64,000 nt of DNA from Oceanobacillus neutriphilus (GCF_014645515.1 NZ_BMLW01000001.1:62001-126000); one strand, 5' to 3'; shown: positions 30,550-40,460, counted from the first letter of the stretch. Translations and numbers: made by a program. Notes: generated by a model from the letters alone, not told the origin.

Positions 30550-32100
30550 TTAATTTATATAGCCTGATGGATCAACAGGGTTCTTGTATCCTCCAGGGTG
30601 AATTTCAAAATGGAGATGGACACCTGTAGATCCCCCCGTATTACCCATAACAGCAATCTGATCTCCCTGGCTTACTGTCTGTCCATTAGATACGGTAAAG
30701 CTTGATAGATGGGCGTATAAAGTAGTATAGTCCTGACCATTCACATTATGAGTTACCATAACAGTGTTTCCATAGCCGCTCATTTGACCAGTGAAAGCAA
30801 CAACTCCATCTGCAGCAGCACGGATTACTTTATCTGCTTCTCCAGTTTGTCCGAAATCCATTCCATTATGCGGCCGGACATCTCCATGTATTGGATGTAC
30901 CCGATTAGGATCAAATGGAGAGGTTTGCGGCCCGGTAGTAGGGCGAATAAAGCCGGAACTGTTGCTTGGTGCAGATTCACTTGCTTTCTCTGCTTCAGCT
31001 GTATAACCGCTGGCTACCTCTACTTCATTTTCACTTTCTTTTTCATCGGAAGATTCACTGCTTTCAGACTCACTTGAATTACTCTCTGTCCGTTCTCCAC
31101 TGTCTTCCTGCTGTTCTTCTTCAGCTTTATGCTCCTCTTCCGCCTTACGCTGCTCTTCAGCTTCTGCTTCTGCCCGCGCACGTTCCGCTTCTTCAGCTTC
31201 CTTCTGCTCTATTTCTGTTTTCTTACTCTGTGCAGAATCTAAAGCCGCTCGTTTTGCTTCTGTTTGAGCATCAATCAGCTGCTGTTCTTCTTCAGCTGTT
31301 ACTTTTTCTTCTTCGATATCATTATATTCAATTTCTAAGTCAGCTAATAAAGTTTCTTTATCGGAAATTTGTTCATCTAACTGTTCTTCTAATGCAAGCA
31401 GCTCTTCATGCTGGCCCTCAAGTGCCGACTTATTTTCTTCAACGGCTACTTTATTTTCCTCAACTGTTACTTTGCTTGCTTCCACTTCTTCTTTGTTTTC
31501 TTCTAATTGAGCCTTATCATTAGCCTGCTCTTCTAAAATAGTTCTGTCCTGATCCATTATTGTATTAACTGCAGTACTTCGGGATACAAATTCACTAAAA
31601 TTCTGTGCTCCAAATATCACTTCTAAGTATTGAATTTCCCCGCCATTCTGCTGAATATTACGGAGACGGTCTTTGATGAGCTCATCTCTGGTTTCAATTC
31701 GCTCTTCTAAGTCTTCTATTTCATCCCCTAATTCTTCTATACGGTTGGACAGTTCTTCAATTTCATTAGTGAGGCTCTCAATTTCCTGATTTGTTTCCTC
31801 AATCTCACTCTCTTTTGCAGTAATGTCAGATTGCGTCTGATTTAATTCTTCATCTATTGATGAAATTTCACCCTCAACCTCACTCTGATCTTGTTGATTG
31901 GATTCCAGCTTTTCCTCAGAATCCTCTTGCTTTTTCTTCGCCTTTTCTTTTTCAGTTTCTAGATTAGACTTTTCTTTTTCTAATTCATTAATTTCATCTT
32001 CCACTTCTTTTACAGACTCTGCTGAAACAGAATGTAATGGTGTTGTCACTGCGAGCAAAGTTACTAGACTGACTGATGCTAATGCTCTCAAGCTTCTCAT
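30550..32100 (-). CDS. Secreted M23 peptidoglycan hydrolase with CwlO/EnvC-like coiled coil, FtsEX-linked
   Basis: 516 residues. Signal peptide ends near residue 27 (HSVSA-ES). Residues 30-330 are almost continuous charged coiled coil, then a Glu/Ser-rich linker. The C-terminal LytM/M23 domain has zinc ligands His411, Asp415 (RPHNGMDFG) and His497 (HLHFE) and His464 (LYAHL), so it should be an active endopeptidase. Neighbouring ftsE and ftsX strongly suggest it is the hydrolase regulated by FtsEX, as CwlO, PcsB or EnvC are elsewhere. CwlO itself has an NlpC/P60 domain, so this is a functional analogue. Confidence 0.87.
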   Translation of the reverse strand: MRSLRALASVSLVTLLAVTTPLHSVSAESVKEVEDEINELEKEKSNLETEKEKAKKKQEDSEEKLESNQQDQSEVEGEISSIDEELNQTQSDITAKESEIEETNQEIESLTNEIEELSNRIEELGDEIEDLEERIETRDELIKDRLRNIQQNGGEIQYLEVIFGAQNFSEFVSRSTAVNTIMDQDRTILEEQANDKAQLEENKEEVEASKVTVEENKVAVEENKSALEGQHEELLALEEQLDEQISDKETLLADLEIEYNDIEEEKVTAEEEQQLIDAQTEAKRAALDSAQSKKTEIEQKEAEEAERARAEAEAEEQRKAEEEHKAEEEQQEDSGERTESNSSESESSESSDEKESENEVEVASGYTAEAEKASESAPSNSSGFIRPTTGPQTSPFDPNRVHPIHGDVRPHNGMDFGQTGEADKVIRAAADGVVAFTGQMSGYGNTVMVTHNVNGQDYTTLYAHLSSFTVSNGQTVSQGDQIAVMGNTGGSTGVHLHFEIHPGGYKNPVDPSGYIN

Positions 32101-32185
32101 ATGTTGTTCCCCTCTCCATTTTGTTTCTGCTTTTTGGAAAATGACTGCTTTAAGCGCTTTACTGCCAATTTTTCCTTTTATACTT

Positions 32186-32248
32186 ATGTAAAATAAAATG
32201 AAGTTTCATTCAGTGAAATTTTTTACACTGCTTTCACTGAATGAAACT
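32186..32248 (-). terminator. Terminator of ftsEX
   Basis: AGTTTCATTCAGTGAAA (32202-32218) and TTTCACTGAATGAAACT (32232-32248) form a perfect 17-bp stem with a 13-nt loop. The minus-strand tail TCATTTTATTTTA is T rich. It separates ftsX from the M23 gene, which therefore probably has its own promoter. Confidence 0.7.
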
Positions 32249-32347
32249 ACAAATATATATCTAACTCTTGTGTGCAAAAGTCCGTTTAGCCTGAATCAGA
32301 AAATTTACGGATGATTCACGGTAATAGACCTTCTCTATCTATCAATC

Positions 32348-33241
32348 TTATACTTTCAGGAACTTCCGTACGCTCATCACACTTCCCCAAACACCTATTA
32401 CTGCACCAATCACAAGAACCATACCTGATAATTGCCAAGCAAATGGGTCGAACGGTAAAAGTTCTACAAATCGGAAATTAATTACATTCGCAAAATTATT
32501 ATAAATATAGTAGTAGCCTCCAAGTATAACTGCTACCGGAGCCAGAGACCCGAGAATCCCCAACAGAGCCCCTTCAACAAAGAATGGCCAGCGGATGAAT
32601 GAATTTGTTGCTCCTACCAGCTTTTGAATCCCAATTTCTGTACTTCTTGCTATAATCGTTATCTTAATTGTATTAGAAATTAAGAAGATAGCTGTAAATA
32701 CCAGGCCTATAATTAATGCCAGTCCAATCGCTCTCGCATAATTATTAAATTGGAAGAGCTGTTCGACAACTTCTTTTCCATATAATACATTCTCAACATT
32801 GTCTAACTCTTCTATTTGATTAGCGATAACCTCAGTTTCTTCTGGAACGCCGGCTTCTACAATGTACACATGGTTTAACGGGTTATCCTGCTCAAACATA
32901 GACCATGCTTGTCCTTCGTCTCCCATGCTCTCAATTAATTTACTCAACTCATTATCATTGGAAGAGAACTGTACCTCAGCAACGCCATCTATCTGTTCAA
33001 TTTCCTCACCAAGCTGGACAATTTGATCTTCATCTGCAGTCACATCAATTAAAGTACTGATTTGAACATCCTGCTCGATATTTCTGGCCATTTGATCAAG
33101 ATTCAAGACTAAAGCTAAAAAGACTGCAACCAGAATTAAAGTTGTTGTTACTGCTGCGATGGAAGCAAATGTCATCCAGCCATTTCGGAATATATTCTTG
33201 GTACCTTCACGTATATGTCTTAACAATGTTCTAAATTTCAT
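32348..33241 (-). CDS. ftsX: Cell division ABC transporter permease FtsX
   Basis: 297 residues with four membrane segments: one near 25-45, then an extracellular loop of about 120 residues, then three in the C-terminal half, the FtsX arrangement. With FtsE it transmits ATP-driven conformational changes to an extracellular hydrolase. Start taken at the ATG after GGGGTGA (B. subtilis FtsX is 296 residues); it overlaps ftsE by 11 bp. Confidence 0.94.
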   Translation of the reverse strand: MKFRTLLRHIREGTKNIFRNGWMTFASIAAVTTTLILVAVFLALVLNLDQMARNIEQDVQISTLIDVTADEDQIVQLGEEIEQIDGVAEVQFSSNDNELSKLIESMGDEGQAWSMFEQDNPLNHVYIVEAGVPEETEVIANQIEELDNVENVLYGKEVVEQLFQFNNYARAIGLALIIGLVFTAIFLISNTIKITIIARSTEIGIQKLVGATNSFIRWPFFVEGALLGILGSLAPVAVILGGYYYIYNNFANVINFRFVELLPFDPFAWQLSGMVLVIGAVIGVWGSVMSVRKFLKV

Positions 33242-33917
33242 AGCCGTAGTCACCCCGCTGTTGATCTCGTACAATAACTCCATCTTCAATTGCAATGACT
33301 CGACGTTTAATTGTATTAACAATATGTTTACTGTGAGTTGCCATGATTATGGTTGTACCTTTCGAGTTAATATCCTCCAGCACCTTCATAATTTCCCATG
33401 AAGTATCTGGATCCAGGTTTCCTGTCGGTTCATCCGCTATAACAACCTTAGGATTATTTACAATCGCCCGTGCAATTGCTACCCGCTGCTGCTCTCCACC
33501 TGATAATTCGCTCGGAATCATTTTTTCTTTCGCTTCCAATCCTACCAGCTTCAAAACTTCCTGCACTCTGCGTTTTATGCTTCTTGGCGATGTTTCTATT
33601 ACTTCTAAAGCAAACGCCACATTTTCATAGACTGTCAGTTTTTGCAGAAGCTTAAAATCCTGAAAGACCACACCTATATCCCGGCGTAAATAAGGAATAT
33701 GTCTTTCCTTTAATTTACTTAAATCCCGATCACTTACAATTATTTTTCCCTTTGTCGGCTTCGCTTCGCGGTAAATCAACCGGATAAATGATGATTTACC
33801 CGCTCCACTCGGACCAACAATATAAACAAATTCACCACGATCGATATGTATACTAATATCGTTCAGTGCTGTTACACCATTGCTATATGTTTTGGATACA
33901 TTCTCCATTGTTATCAT
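33231..33917 (-). CDS. ftsE: Cell division ATP-binding protein FtsE
   Basis: 228 residues, ABC ATPase. Walker A GPSGAGKS at 35-42, Q-loop VFQDFKLL, signature LSGGEQQR, Walker B VVIADEPTGNLD. Start at the ATG after GGGTGG. It forms the cytoplasmic half of FtsEX. Confidence 0.95.
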   Translation of the reverse strand: MITMENVSKTYSNGVTALNDISIHIDRGEFVYIVGPSGAGKSSFIRLIYREAKPTKGKIIVSDRDLSKLKERHIPYLRRDIGVVFQDFKLLQKLTVYENVAFALEVIETSPRSIKRRVQEVLKLVGLEAKEKMIPSELSGGEQQRVAIARAIVNNPKVVIADEPTGNLDPDTSWEIMKVLEDINSKGTTIIMATHSKHIVNTIKRRVIAIEDGVIVRDQQRGDYGYEI

Positions 33918-34117
33918 TTCATGACCACCCAATTTAATTTATTATTTCAGTCCATGACATAACCTGCTCTGATTTATGTCTTTTTCTTAAAACACAAAAA
34001 AAGACATATTTCGCCGCATCTATTTATAAACTTCGATATATTTTTAATACTGCTACTAGTCTCTGTCTTTTTCATATTAATTAAATTCATCTAAATAGAA
34101 TTAAACGAACAAAAGTA

Positions 34118-34126
34118 ATTATAACA
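34118..34126 (-). promoter_or_regulatory. Possible extended -10 promoter of ftsEX
   Basis: The minus strand reads TGTTATAAT, an extended -10 with perfect core, about 200 nt before ftsE. No good -35 is visible. Confidence 0.4.
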
Positions 34127-34129
34127 TCT

Positions 34130-34695
34130 CTTCGTATTTTATGATGAAAAAATCGTATTACATTTTCATTTCAATTCGACAATCCTTGTAATAAACAGAC
34201 AAAGAAAACTTGGCAACCCCAATCCGGAAAGGGGCAGAGTTTATCTTTATATCGAGCATAGCCCTGCGTTTACTCAATCTGTTAAAACTGTATCGCTTAT
34301 ATCAATTCAAATTAATCACGAAATAGAGGGAATTTGGCTGAGGCTCTTTTTTTAATCCAGAGTTTATCTTATCCCTGGCATATTCAAAAATTTTACTGCT
34401 GCAAAATACTCTCTCCGCCAAATTTCAAAATCTTTAACTAAAAAAAGGCAAGCGTTAGATTATTTTTATGATAGATAAGATGAAAATTTTAGTAGATGAT
34501 TATTACAATTACTTAATAACCAGGAGAAAAACGAAGTATATGTCATCAAATCGATAGTAGTTTAACAGGATGACAATAAGAGGAAGAAACAATAAAAACA
34601 GATTATCCGGCTAATAACCAAAACAGCTTATGTTCTTATAACATCTTGTAACATCCTGCTGCCCGAAAAAGACTCAGCTAAAAATGCTAAAATGC
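34130..34695. other. Long intergenic region of unknown content
   Basis: Between ftsE and the cytochrome gene there are about 800 bp without a convincing gene. A locally GC-rich patch at 34205-34275 can fold (AAACT/AGTTT outside CCCC/GGGG) and could be part of a structured RNA, but it fits no riboswitch class I know. A 29-codon frame starting at 34468 lacks a ribosome binding site and looks like a relic at best. Confidence 0.4.
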
Positions 34696-34729
34696 TGACA
34701 GACACCTGCAGCAAAGCAAATGTCTGTCA
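34690..34729 (-). terminator. Terminator of the cytochrome c-551 gene
   Basis: TGACAGACA and TGTCTGTCA form a 9-bp stem. The minus-strand tail is GCATTTTAGCATTTTT. It lies 4 nt from the gene's stop. Confidence 0.65.
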
Positions 34730-34733
34730 AATA

Positions 34734-35045
34734 TTATTGTTCGGATAACCACGACGTTAACTCTTCCAGGTCTTCTCCTTCTACATGCTGCTGCGGCTGC
34801 ATACCGCCAATACCTTCTTGAACTATGTCTGCAATTTGTTCCTGGGAATATTTCGAGCCGACATCAACCAGTGATGGACCGGCATTCCCTGAAAGATCAG
34901 CTCCATGACAAGAAGCACAATTATTACGGTATACTTGTTCTCCGGCCTCCAAATCTTCATCAGCATTACGGATATCATCCGCATTACCGCAGGCTCCAAG
35001 AACAATAAGCATGCTTAAAAACAGTACAGTGATTCCTTTTTTCAC
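34734..35045 (-). CDS. cccB: Lipoprotein cytochrome c-551
   Basis: 103 residues. Signal peptide with lipobox VLGAC (Cys19) anchors it to the outer face of the membrane. The haem-binding CASCH is at residues 43-47, and Met82 (GGMQP) is the probable sixth ligand. Small c-type cytochromes of this kind carry electrons to terminal oxidases. cccB of B. subtilis likewise lies near prfB/ftsE. Ribosome binding site GGGAGGGA. Confidence 0.88.
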   Translation of the reverse strand: MKKGITVLFLSMLIVLGACGNADDIRNADEDLEAGEQVYRNNCASCHGADLSGNAGPSLVDVGSKYSQEQIADIVQEGIGGMQPQQHVEGEDLEELTSWLSEQ

Positions 35046-35144
35046 TTCTTTATCCCTCCCTGCTGGTTTGTTACTTTTAGTATATCTTCTTTATGTCTTA
35101 CCCTGAAGGGATCATTTTGTACAAAAAAGAACAATTTGACTTGA

Positions 35145-36243
35145 TTACATTTGCGAACGGAGATATCCGTCAATAAACATATCTATGTCGCCATCCATAA
35201 CAGCCTGCGTATTCCCTGTCTCTACATCAGTCCTATGATCTTTCACCATAGAATACGGATGGAAAACATAGGAACGTATTTGGCTTCCCCAGCCGATTTC
35301 CATCTGCTCTCCGCGAATTTCAGCCAGTTCCTGCTTCTGCTTCTCAATTTCTAATTGATAAAGCTTTGATTTCAACATTTTCAGAGCCTGTTCCCTGTTT
35401 TTTATCTGTGAACGTTCATTTTGACAGGTAACAATGATATTTGTTGCAAGGTGTGAAATTCGTACAGCAGAGTCTGTTGTATTGACATGCTGTCCGCCAG
35501 CACCGCTTGCACGATACGTATCCACTTTTATATCCTCTGATTTTATTTCGATGTCCACATCATCACTCATTTCTGGAGTAACATCACAGGATACAAAGGA
35601 TGTATGACGTCTGCCGGATGAATCAAACGGCGAAATTCGAACAAGGCGGTGAACCCCTTTTTCTGCTTTTAAATACCCGTAGGCATTATGTCCTTTAATT
35701 AATAGCGTAACGCTCTTCACGCCTGCTTCTTCTCCCGGAAGATAGTCAATCGTTTCTACGGAAAAAGAATGACTCTCCGCCCAGCGTTGATACATACGCA
35801 ATAGCATACTCGCCCAGTCCTGTGATTCTGTACCGCCCGCTCCCGGATGCAGTTCTAAAATTGCATTATTTGCATCATACGGTTCACTTAATAAGAGCTG
35901 TAATTCAAATTTATTTACCTGCTCTTTAAATTCCTGAAGCTCTGACTGCAGGTCTTCAAATAACTCCTGGTCATTTTCCTCTTTAACCAGTTCATAGGAA
36001 ACTTCCAGATTTTCTAAGGTTTCTTGAATCTCTTCAAAGGAATCAACATAACCTTTTAAGCCATTAGATTCTTGAATAACAGTCTGTGCCTGATTCTGGT
36101 CATCCCAAAATGACGGATCAGACATAAGTGCTTCTAATTCGGCAATTCGTGCTTTCTTTTGTTCGAGGTCAAAGAGACCCCCTGAACTCTTCAACTCGTG
36201 AAGTTATTTTTTCCAGCTCTTGTTTAATTTCATTTAATTCCAT
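35145..36243 (-). CDS. prfB: Peptide chain release factor 2, with programmed +1 frameshift
   Basis: The gene is in two frames. An ATG at 36243 after AGGAGGAG encodes 24 residues (to 36172) ending at CTT-TGA. A +1 shift at CTTTGAC skips the T at 36171 and continues from GAC at 36170 to 35145, giving 365 residues in all (B. subtilis RF2 is 366). The stop-codon-recognising SPF and the peptidyl-tRNA hydrolysing GGQ (SGAGGQHVN) are present. It terminates translation at UGA and UAA and autoregulates by the in-frame UGA. Downstream of secA, as in B. subtilis. Confidence 0.96.
36168..36184 (-). promoter_or_regulatory. prfB: prfB programmed frameshift site
   Basis: On the minus strand AGGGGG, an internal Shine-Dalgarno-like sequence, precedes CTTTGAC. 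Slow reading of UGA when RF2 is scarce lets the ribosome slip from CUU onto UUU and continue in +1. Confidence 0.93.
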
Positions 36244-36289
36244 ATACTGACTCCTCCTAGTAAAACCTAAAATTACAACTTCTAATCAA

Positions 36290-36430
36290 AACAACTGGAT
36301 AAAGGCTGCAATCCAGATTCCTTTTCCATTTAATCACGGATATCCGTCCGAACTCCTTCTCTTAAAACAGAGAATGACGTTTCGCTTTATGAAAAGTAAT
36401 TGTCTTGAAGTAAACCTTCATCCAGTTGTT
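36290..36430 (-). repeat. Long-range inverted repeat between secA and prfB
   Basis: AACAACTGGATAAAGG (36290-36305) pairs with CCTTCATCCAGTTGTT (36415-36430) with one mismatch, enclosing about 110 nt. The minus-strand tail TTGATTAG is weakly T rich. It may attenuate secA transcription before prfB, or act as an RNA element. Confidence 0.5.
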
Positions 36431-36474
36431 CATTCTTCTAACATCATTTACAGCTTTTCATTATCTATGCCATA

Positions 36475-38994
36475 TTATTGCTTGCCATGACAATTTTTAT
36501 ATTTTTTCCCACTGCCGCAAGGACAAGGATCATTTCGGCCAATTGTATTATTTTTTACAATTGGCTTTCTTGATTTCTTCTTCTGGCCTTCTCCACCGCC
36601 GGAAATAGCTTGTGTATTTTTTACTACTTCCTGCCGCTGCAGATTTTCTTGAATTTGTGCCTTCATGACATATCTGGAGACTTCTTCTTCAATACTTGCA
36701 ATCATTTCTTCAAACATGGTGAAGCCTTCCATTTGATATTCACGCAATGGATCGTTCTGTCCATATGCACGTAAATGAATACCCTGGCGCAGCTGATCCA
36801 TCTGGTCGATATGATCCATCCATTTCGTATCAACTGTGCGCAGTAAAATAACTTTTTCAAATTCTGCAAACTGCTCTGGTGTAAGCTCTTCCTCTTTTGC
36901 ATCATAGCGGCGGTTAACTTTTTCCATTATAATGCCTGTTATTTCTGCTGCTTCTTTATCCTTCAGTTCAGCTGCTGTAATATCACCCTGCTCTAACAAG
37001 TTACCTTCCACATACTCGACAACTGCATCCAGATTCCAATTATCTTCATCATTATCCTGCGTATGTGTACCGACAATTCTCTCTACCGTAGATTGAATCA
37101 TATTTATAATGATTTCACGAAGGTCAGCATCAGAATCAATTACTTCAAAGCGCTGCTTATAAATAATCTCACGCTGCTCGCGAAGCACATCATCATAGGA
37201 AAGGACAGTTTTACGTGCATCGTAGTTATTCCCTTCAACCCGCTTTTGGGCGGATTCTACAGCTCGGGATACCATTCTGCTTTCAATTGGCTGGTCATCA
37301 TCCATACCAAGTCTTTCCATCATTGCCTTCAGATTATCTGACCCAAAACGGCGCATCAGCTCATCTTCCATAGATAAGAAGAATTGCGATATACCCGGGT
37401 CTCCCTGACGACCTGAACGACCGCGCAGCTGATTATCAATCCGGCGTGACTCATGACGTTCTGTACCAATTACCGCCAGACCGCCAAGCTCTTTGACACC
37501 ATCACCCAGTTTAATATCTGTTCCGCGCCCGGCCATATTAGTTGCAATAGTTACAGCACTTTTTTGACCGGCATTTTCAATAATTTCAGCCTCACGAAAG
37601 TGATTTTTCGCATTCAATACTTCATGCTTTACGCCGGCACGTTTCAGCATTTGCGAGATTAATTCCGAAGTTTCTACTGCTACTGTACCGACCAGCACTG
37701 GCTGACCCTTTTCATGCCGCTCTTTTATATTATTTACAACAGCTTTAAATTTACCTTCCATGGTTTTATAAATCTGATCTGCCCGATCATCTCTTTCAAC
37801 CGGCTGATTCGTTGGGATAGCAATAACGTCCATATTATAGATGCTTCGGAATTCTTCTTCCTCTGTTTTCGCTGTACCAGTCATCCCGGCCAACTTTTTA
37901 TACATCCGGAAATAGTTCTGGAATGTAATGGAAGCCAGTGTCATGCTTTCATTTTGAATCTGTAAATTTTCCTTTGCTTCAATAGCCTGATGCAGACCAT
38001 CACTGTAGCGGCGACCCTTCATTTTACGTCCGGTAAACTGGTCAATAATGATGACTTCGCCTTCCTCTACCATATAATCCGTGTCTTTGTGCATCGCAAC
38101 ATGCGCTTTTAAAGCCTGATTAATATGATGTGTCAAGGAAACATGTGATAAATCAAATAAGTTTTCAATAGTAAAGAACTTTTCTGCTTTATCAATCCCC
38201 TGCTCTGTCAGCTGTACTGCCTTTGTTTTCACGTCATACGTATAATCTGCTTCTATTTGCAGCGTACTCACAAACCGGTCTGCCTGTTGATAAAGAGATG
38301 CAGATTTTTTTGCTGATCCGGAAATTATCAATGGTGTACGGGCTTCATCAATTAAAATCGAGTCGACCTCATCAATAATCGCATAGTTTAAGGAACGCTG
38401 CACCATTTGTTCTTTGTACAGCACCATATTATCTCTTAAATAATCAAAACCAAATTCATTATTTGTTCCGTAGGTTATATCGGCCTGATATGCTGCACGC
38501 TTGTCTTCCTTAGGGAGGCCATTATGATTTAAGCCGACTGTTAATCCTAAAAAGCCAAACAATTCTCCATTCACCTTAGCATCCCGATCAGCCAAGTAAT
38601 CGTTGACTGTAATAATATGCACGCCTTCACCAGAAAGTGCATTAAGATACGCTGGCATTGTTGAAGCCAACGTTTTCCCTTCCCCTGTTTTCATTTCAGC
38701 TATATTTCCGTTATGCAGGGCTACTGCACCAATTAATTGTGTACGGAACGGTCGCATCCCGAGCACCCGTTTGGAAGCTTCCCGGACAACAGCAAATGCT
38801 TCTGCCAGAAGGTTGTCCAATTCTTCCCCATCTGCAACCCGTTCTTTAAACTCATTAGTTTTCATTTGTAAATCATTATCTGAAAGCTTCTCCATCTCAG
38901 GCTCTAATGCTTCAATTTGATCCACCTGTTTTTCGATACGCTTCACTTGTTTTTGATTTCCGTCACCAAAAATCTTTGTTAAAATTCCTGCCAT
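36475..38994 (-). CDS. secA: Preprotein translocase ATPase SecA
   Basis: 839 residues, the motor of Sec-dependent export. Walker A MKTGEGKT at 101-108, [11 protein letters not shown]alker B region, and the C-terminal zinc-binding [14 protein letters not shown] that contacts SecB or lipid. It lies in the order hpf-secA-prfB found across Bacillales. Confidence 0.98.
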   Translation of the reverse strand: MAGILTKIFGDGNQKQVKRIEKQVDQIEALEPEMEKLSDNDLQMKTNEFKERVADGEELDNLLAEAFAVVREASKRVLGMRPFRTQLIGAVALHNGNIAEMKTGEGKTLASTMPAYLNALSGEGVHIITVNDYLADRDAKVNGELFGFLGLTVGLNHNGLPKEDKRAAYQADITYGTNNEFGFDYLRDNMVLYKEQMVQRSLNYAIIDEVDSILIDEARTPLIISGSAKKSASLYQQADRFVSTLQIEADYTYDVKTKAVQLTEQGIDKAEKFFTIENLFDLSHVSLTHHINQALKAHVAMHKDTDYMVEEGEVIIIDQFTGRKMKGRRYSDGLHQAIEAKENLQIQNESMTLASITFQNYFRMYKKLAGMTGTAKTEEEEFRSIYNMDVIAIPTNQPVERDDRADQIYKTMEGKFKAVVNNIKERHEKGQPVLVGTVAVETSELISQMLKRAGVKHEVLNAKNHFREAEIIENAGQKSAVTIATNMAGRGTDIKLGDGVKELGGLAVIGTERHESRRIDNQLRGRSGRQGDPGISQFFLSMEDELMRRFGSDNLKAMMERLGMDDDQPIESRMVSRAVESAQKRVEGNNYDARKTVLSYDDVLREQREIIYKQRFEVIDSDADLREIIINMIQSTVERIVGTHTQDNDEDNWNLDAVVEYVEGNLLEQGDITAAELKDKEAAEITGIIMEKVNRRYDAKEEELTPEQFAEFEKVILLRTVDTKWMDHIDQMDQLRQGIHLRAYGQNDPLREYQMEGFTMFEEMIASIEEEVSRYVMKAQIQENLQRQEVVKNTQAISGGGEGQKKKSRKPIVKNNTIGRNDPCPCGSGKKYKNCHGKQ

Positions 38995-39267
38995 AATGAA
39001 CGCTCCTCAGTTAATTGAAACTTTTTATTTCTTATAAACACGATTTGGTTTATCATCTGTAGTATGGGTAAAATATATAATATACCATTGTGTAAAGTTA
39101 ATGATATCAATAGCTAATTAATTTACCATTCCTTTTAGGCAATAGTCAACATTAATATCATAACATTTCCTAAACCGTTATGACAACTTACATACACCGT
39201 CTTATTCCCCATAATGAAATTCTATCACGATGGCAGCCTTCCAAATGATTTTTCGGACTTTAAGTGT
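38995..39267. other. secA upstream spacer
   Basis: AT-rich, presumably contains the secA promoter (several TATATT-like boxes on the minus strand near 39075-39090) but I cannot choose one with confidence. No gene seen. Confidence 0.35.
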
Positions 39268-39297
39268 AAAAAAAAGAACTGAAACGATTATTTCAGT
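39268..39297 (-). terminator. Terminator of the 48-residue ORF
   Basis: ACTGAAA and TTTCAGT with a 6-nt loop are followed on the minus strand by TCTTTTTTTT. Confidence 0.65.
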
Positions 39298-39356
39298 CCT
39301 GGATGAGGCGATCTTACGTGGGAGCATTGCGTAGAGCAGTACGTAAATTACTACTT

Positions 39357-39503
39357 TTATATTTTTTCTTTTTGTTCAGAGGATAGTTGTATAACATTTT
39401 TGTTGAGGTTAGCTACAATACGTAATAGCTGCTGAATAGTATGTTCCTGCTGGCTGACACGCTGTTCCAGTTCATTCAATAACCGCTGGTTGATATACTG
39501 CAT
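39357..39503 (-). CDS. Small protein of 48 residues, unknown
   Basis: The frame starts at ATG 39503 behind a strong AAAGGAGGCAG ribosome binding site and ends at TAA 39357, followed 60 nt later by a good terminator. The product begins MQYINQRLLNELEQRVSQ, is rich in Gln, Leu and Glu and has heptad spacing of hydrophobics, suggesting a short coiled coil. I do not recognise the family. It lies between secA and hpf. Confidence 0.65.
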   Translation of the reverse strand: MQYINQRLLNELEQRVSQQEHTIQQLLRIVANLNKNVIQLSSEQKEKI

Positions 39504-39796
39504 TAAACTGCCTCCTTTTCTTTCTAATTTGGTTATACCATATCCTTTCGTTCCCTGCGAATCAGCAAAATCACGTTTTCAGTCACACAAAATGACAATT
39601 TGCTCAGGGGGAATTGGTTTTTTGAAGGCAAATAACGACTATTTTTCTCAAAAATAGCTTCAAACTGTAAATTTGATGTTTTTTTCGACAAATTTGTGTG
39701 AATGGATCCCGTTTCTAATTTATTGGGCTGCTTTTCTACGATTAGATTAGCAAAAAAACGCATGTAAAGATGACGTTTCCTTTTTAAAGCCAATAT
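39504..39796. other. Spacer between the small ORF and hpf
   Basis: AT-rich. A 98-codon frame on the minus strand begins inside the hpf terminator stem and has no ribosome binding site, so I do not call it. A short hairpin ATTTTTCTCAAAAAT is present near 39640. Confidence 0.4.
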
Positions 39797-39837
39797 AAAA
39801 AGCAGTGCACCTTTATTTGAAAGGCGCACTGCTTTTT
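39797..39837. terminator. Terminator of hpf
   Basis: AAAAAGCAGTGC and GCACTGCTTTTT form a 12-bp stem with T tract in both orientations, 24 nt after the hpf stop. Confidence 0.8.
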
Positions 39838-39860
39838 ATCAATGTATATTATATTTTTAT

Positions 39861-40418
39861 TTAAACATGCGGTTCAATCAGACCGTATTTTCCATCACGG
39901 CGTTTATAAACAACATTTGTATCACCCGATTGATCGTTTGTAAATACGAAGAAAGCATGTCCAAGCATATCCATTTGTAAAATTGCTTCTTCGGAATCCA
40001 TTGGTTTTAAGTTGAAACGTTTTGTACGTACGATTTCAATATCACTTTCATTATTTTCTTCTGTCGCTAATCTAGCTTCTTTTTCCAACTCTGCAAAAGC
40101 ATGTTTTGGTGAACCATTTTGTTTAAATTTACGATTAATTTTAGTTTTATATTTGCGAATTTGTCTCTCTAATTTGTCTACCGCTAAGTCTACAGCAGCA
40201 TATAAATCAATATGCTGTACTTCCGCACGCAGTAATAGATTTGTCATCGGAATGGTAACTTCAATTCGCTGTTCATCATTATAGACACTTAAATTTACAT
40301 GCACGTCGCTAATCGGAGCGGAATCAAAATATCTTTCCAGTTTGCTGATCTTTTTCTCAACATACTCTCGAATAGCGCTTGTAACCTCAATATTTTCGCC
40401 TCTGATATTAAATTTCAT
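39861..40418 (-). CDS. hpf: Long-form ribosome hibernation promoting factor
   Basis: 185 residues: an N-terminal S30AE domain (1-100) that binds the 30S decoding region, and a C-terminal dimerisation domain (about 130-185) that pairs two 70S ribosomes into 100S. The length identifies the long form (YvyD in B. subtilis). Ribosome binding site GAAGGAGG. An extended -10 precedes it, and TAGAAAGCGTTTACTA further upstream resembles a degenerate cre. Confidence 0.95.
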   Translation of the reverse strand: MKFNIRGENIEVTSAIREYVEKKISKLERYFDSAPISDVHVNLSVYNDEQRIEVTIPMTNLLLRAEVQHIDLYAAVDLAVDKLERQIRKYKTKINRKFKQNGSPKHAFAELEKEARLATEENNESDIEIVRTKRFNLKPMDSEEAILQMDMLGHAFFVFTNDQSGDTNVVYKRRDGKYGLIEPHV

Positions 40419-40451
40419 GTAAGTGTCCTCCTTCTATACTTTTATAAATAT

Positions 40452-40460
40452 ATTATAGCA
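40452..40460 (-). promoter_or_regulatory. hpf extended -10 promoter
   Basis: The minus strand reads TGCTATAAT, a perfect extended -10, about 35 nt before the hpf start. No SigB pattern was seen although B. subtilis yvyD is SigB-dependent. Confidence 0.5.

Noticed and set aside
30966..31523. 185-codon plus-strand frame, very Leu-rich
   Set aside because: Antisense shadow of the Glu/Gln-rich coiled coil of the M23 protein.
34201..34290. Riboswitch in the ftsE-cytochrome spacer
   Set aside because: Does not carry the conserved core of any class I know, including c-di-GMP, TPP, SAM or purine.
34468..34557. 29-codon plus-strand frame beginning MIDKMKILVDDYYNYL
   Set aside because: Protein-like but lacks a ribosome binding site and is short; possibly a gene relic.
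39533..39829. 98-codon minus-strand frame upstream of the small ORF
   Set aside because: Starts inside the hpf terminator stem and has no ribosome binding site.
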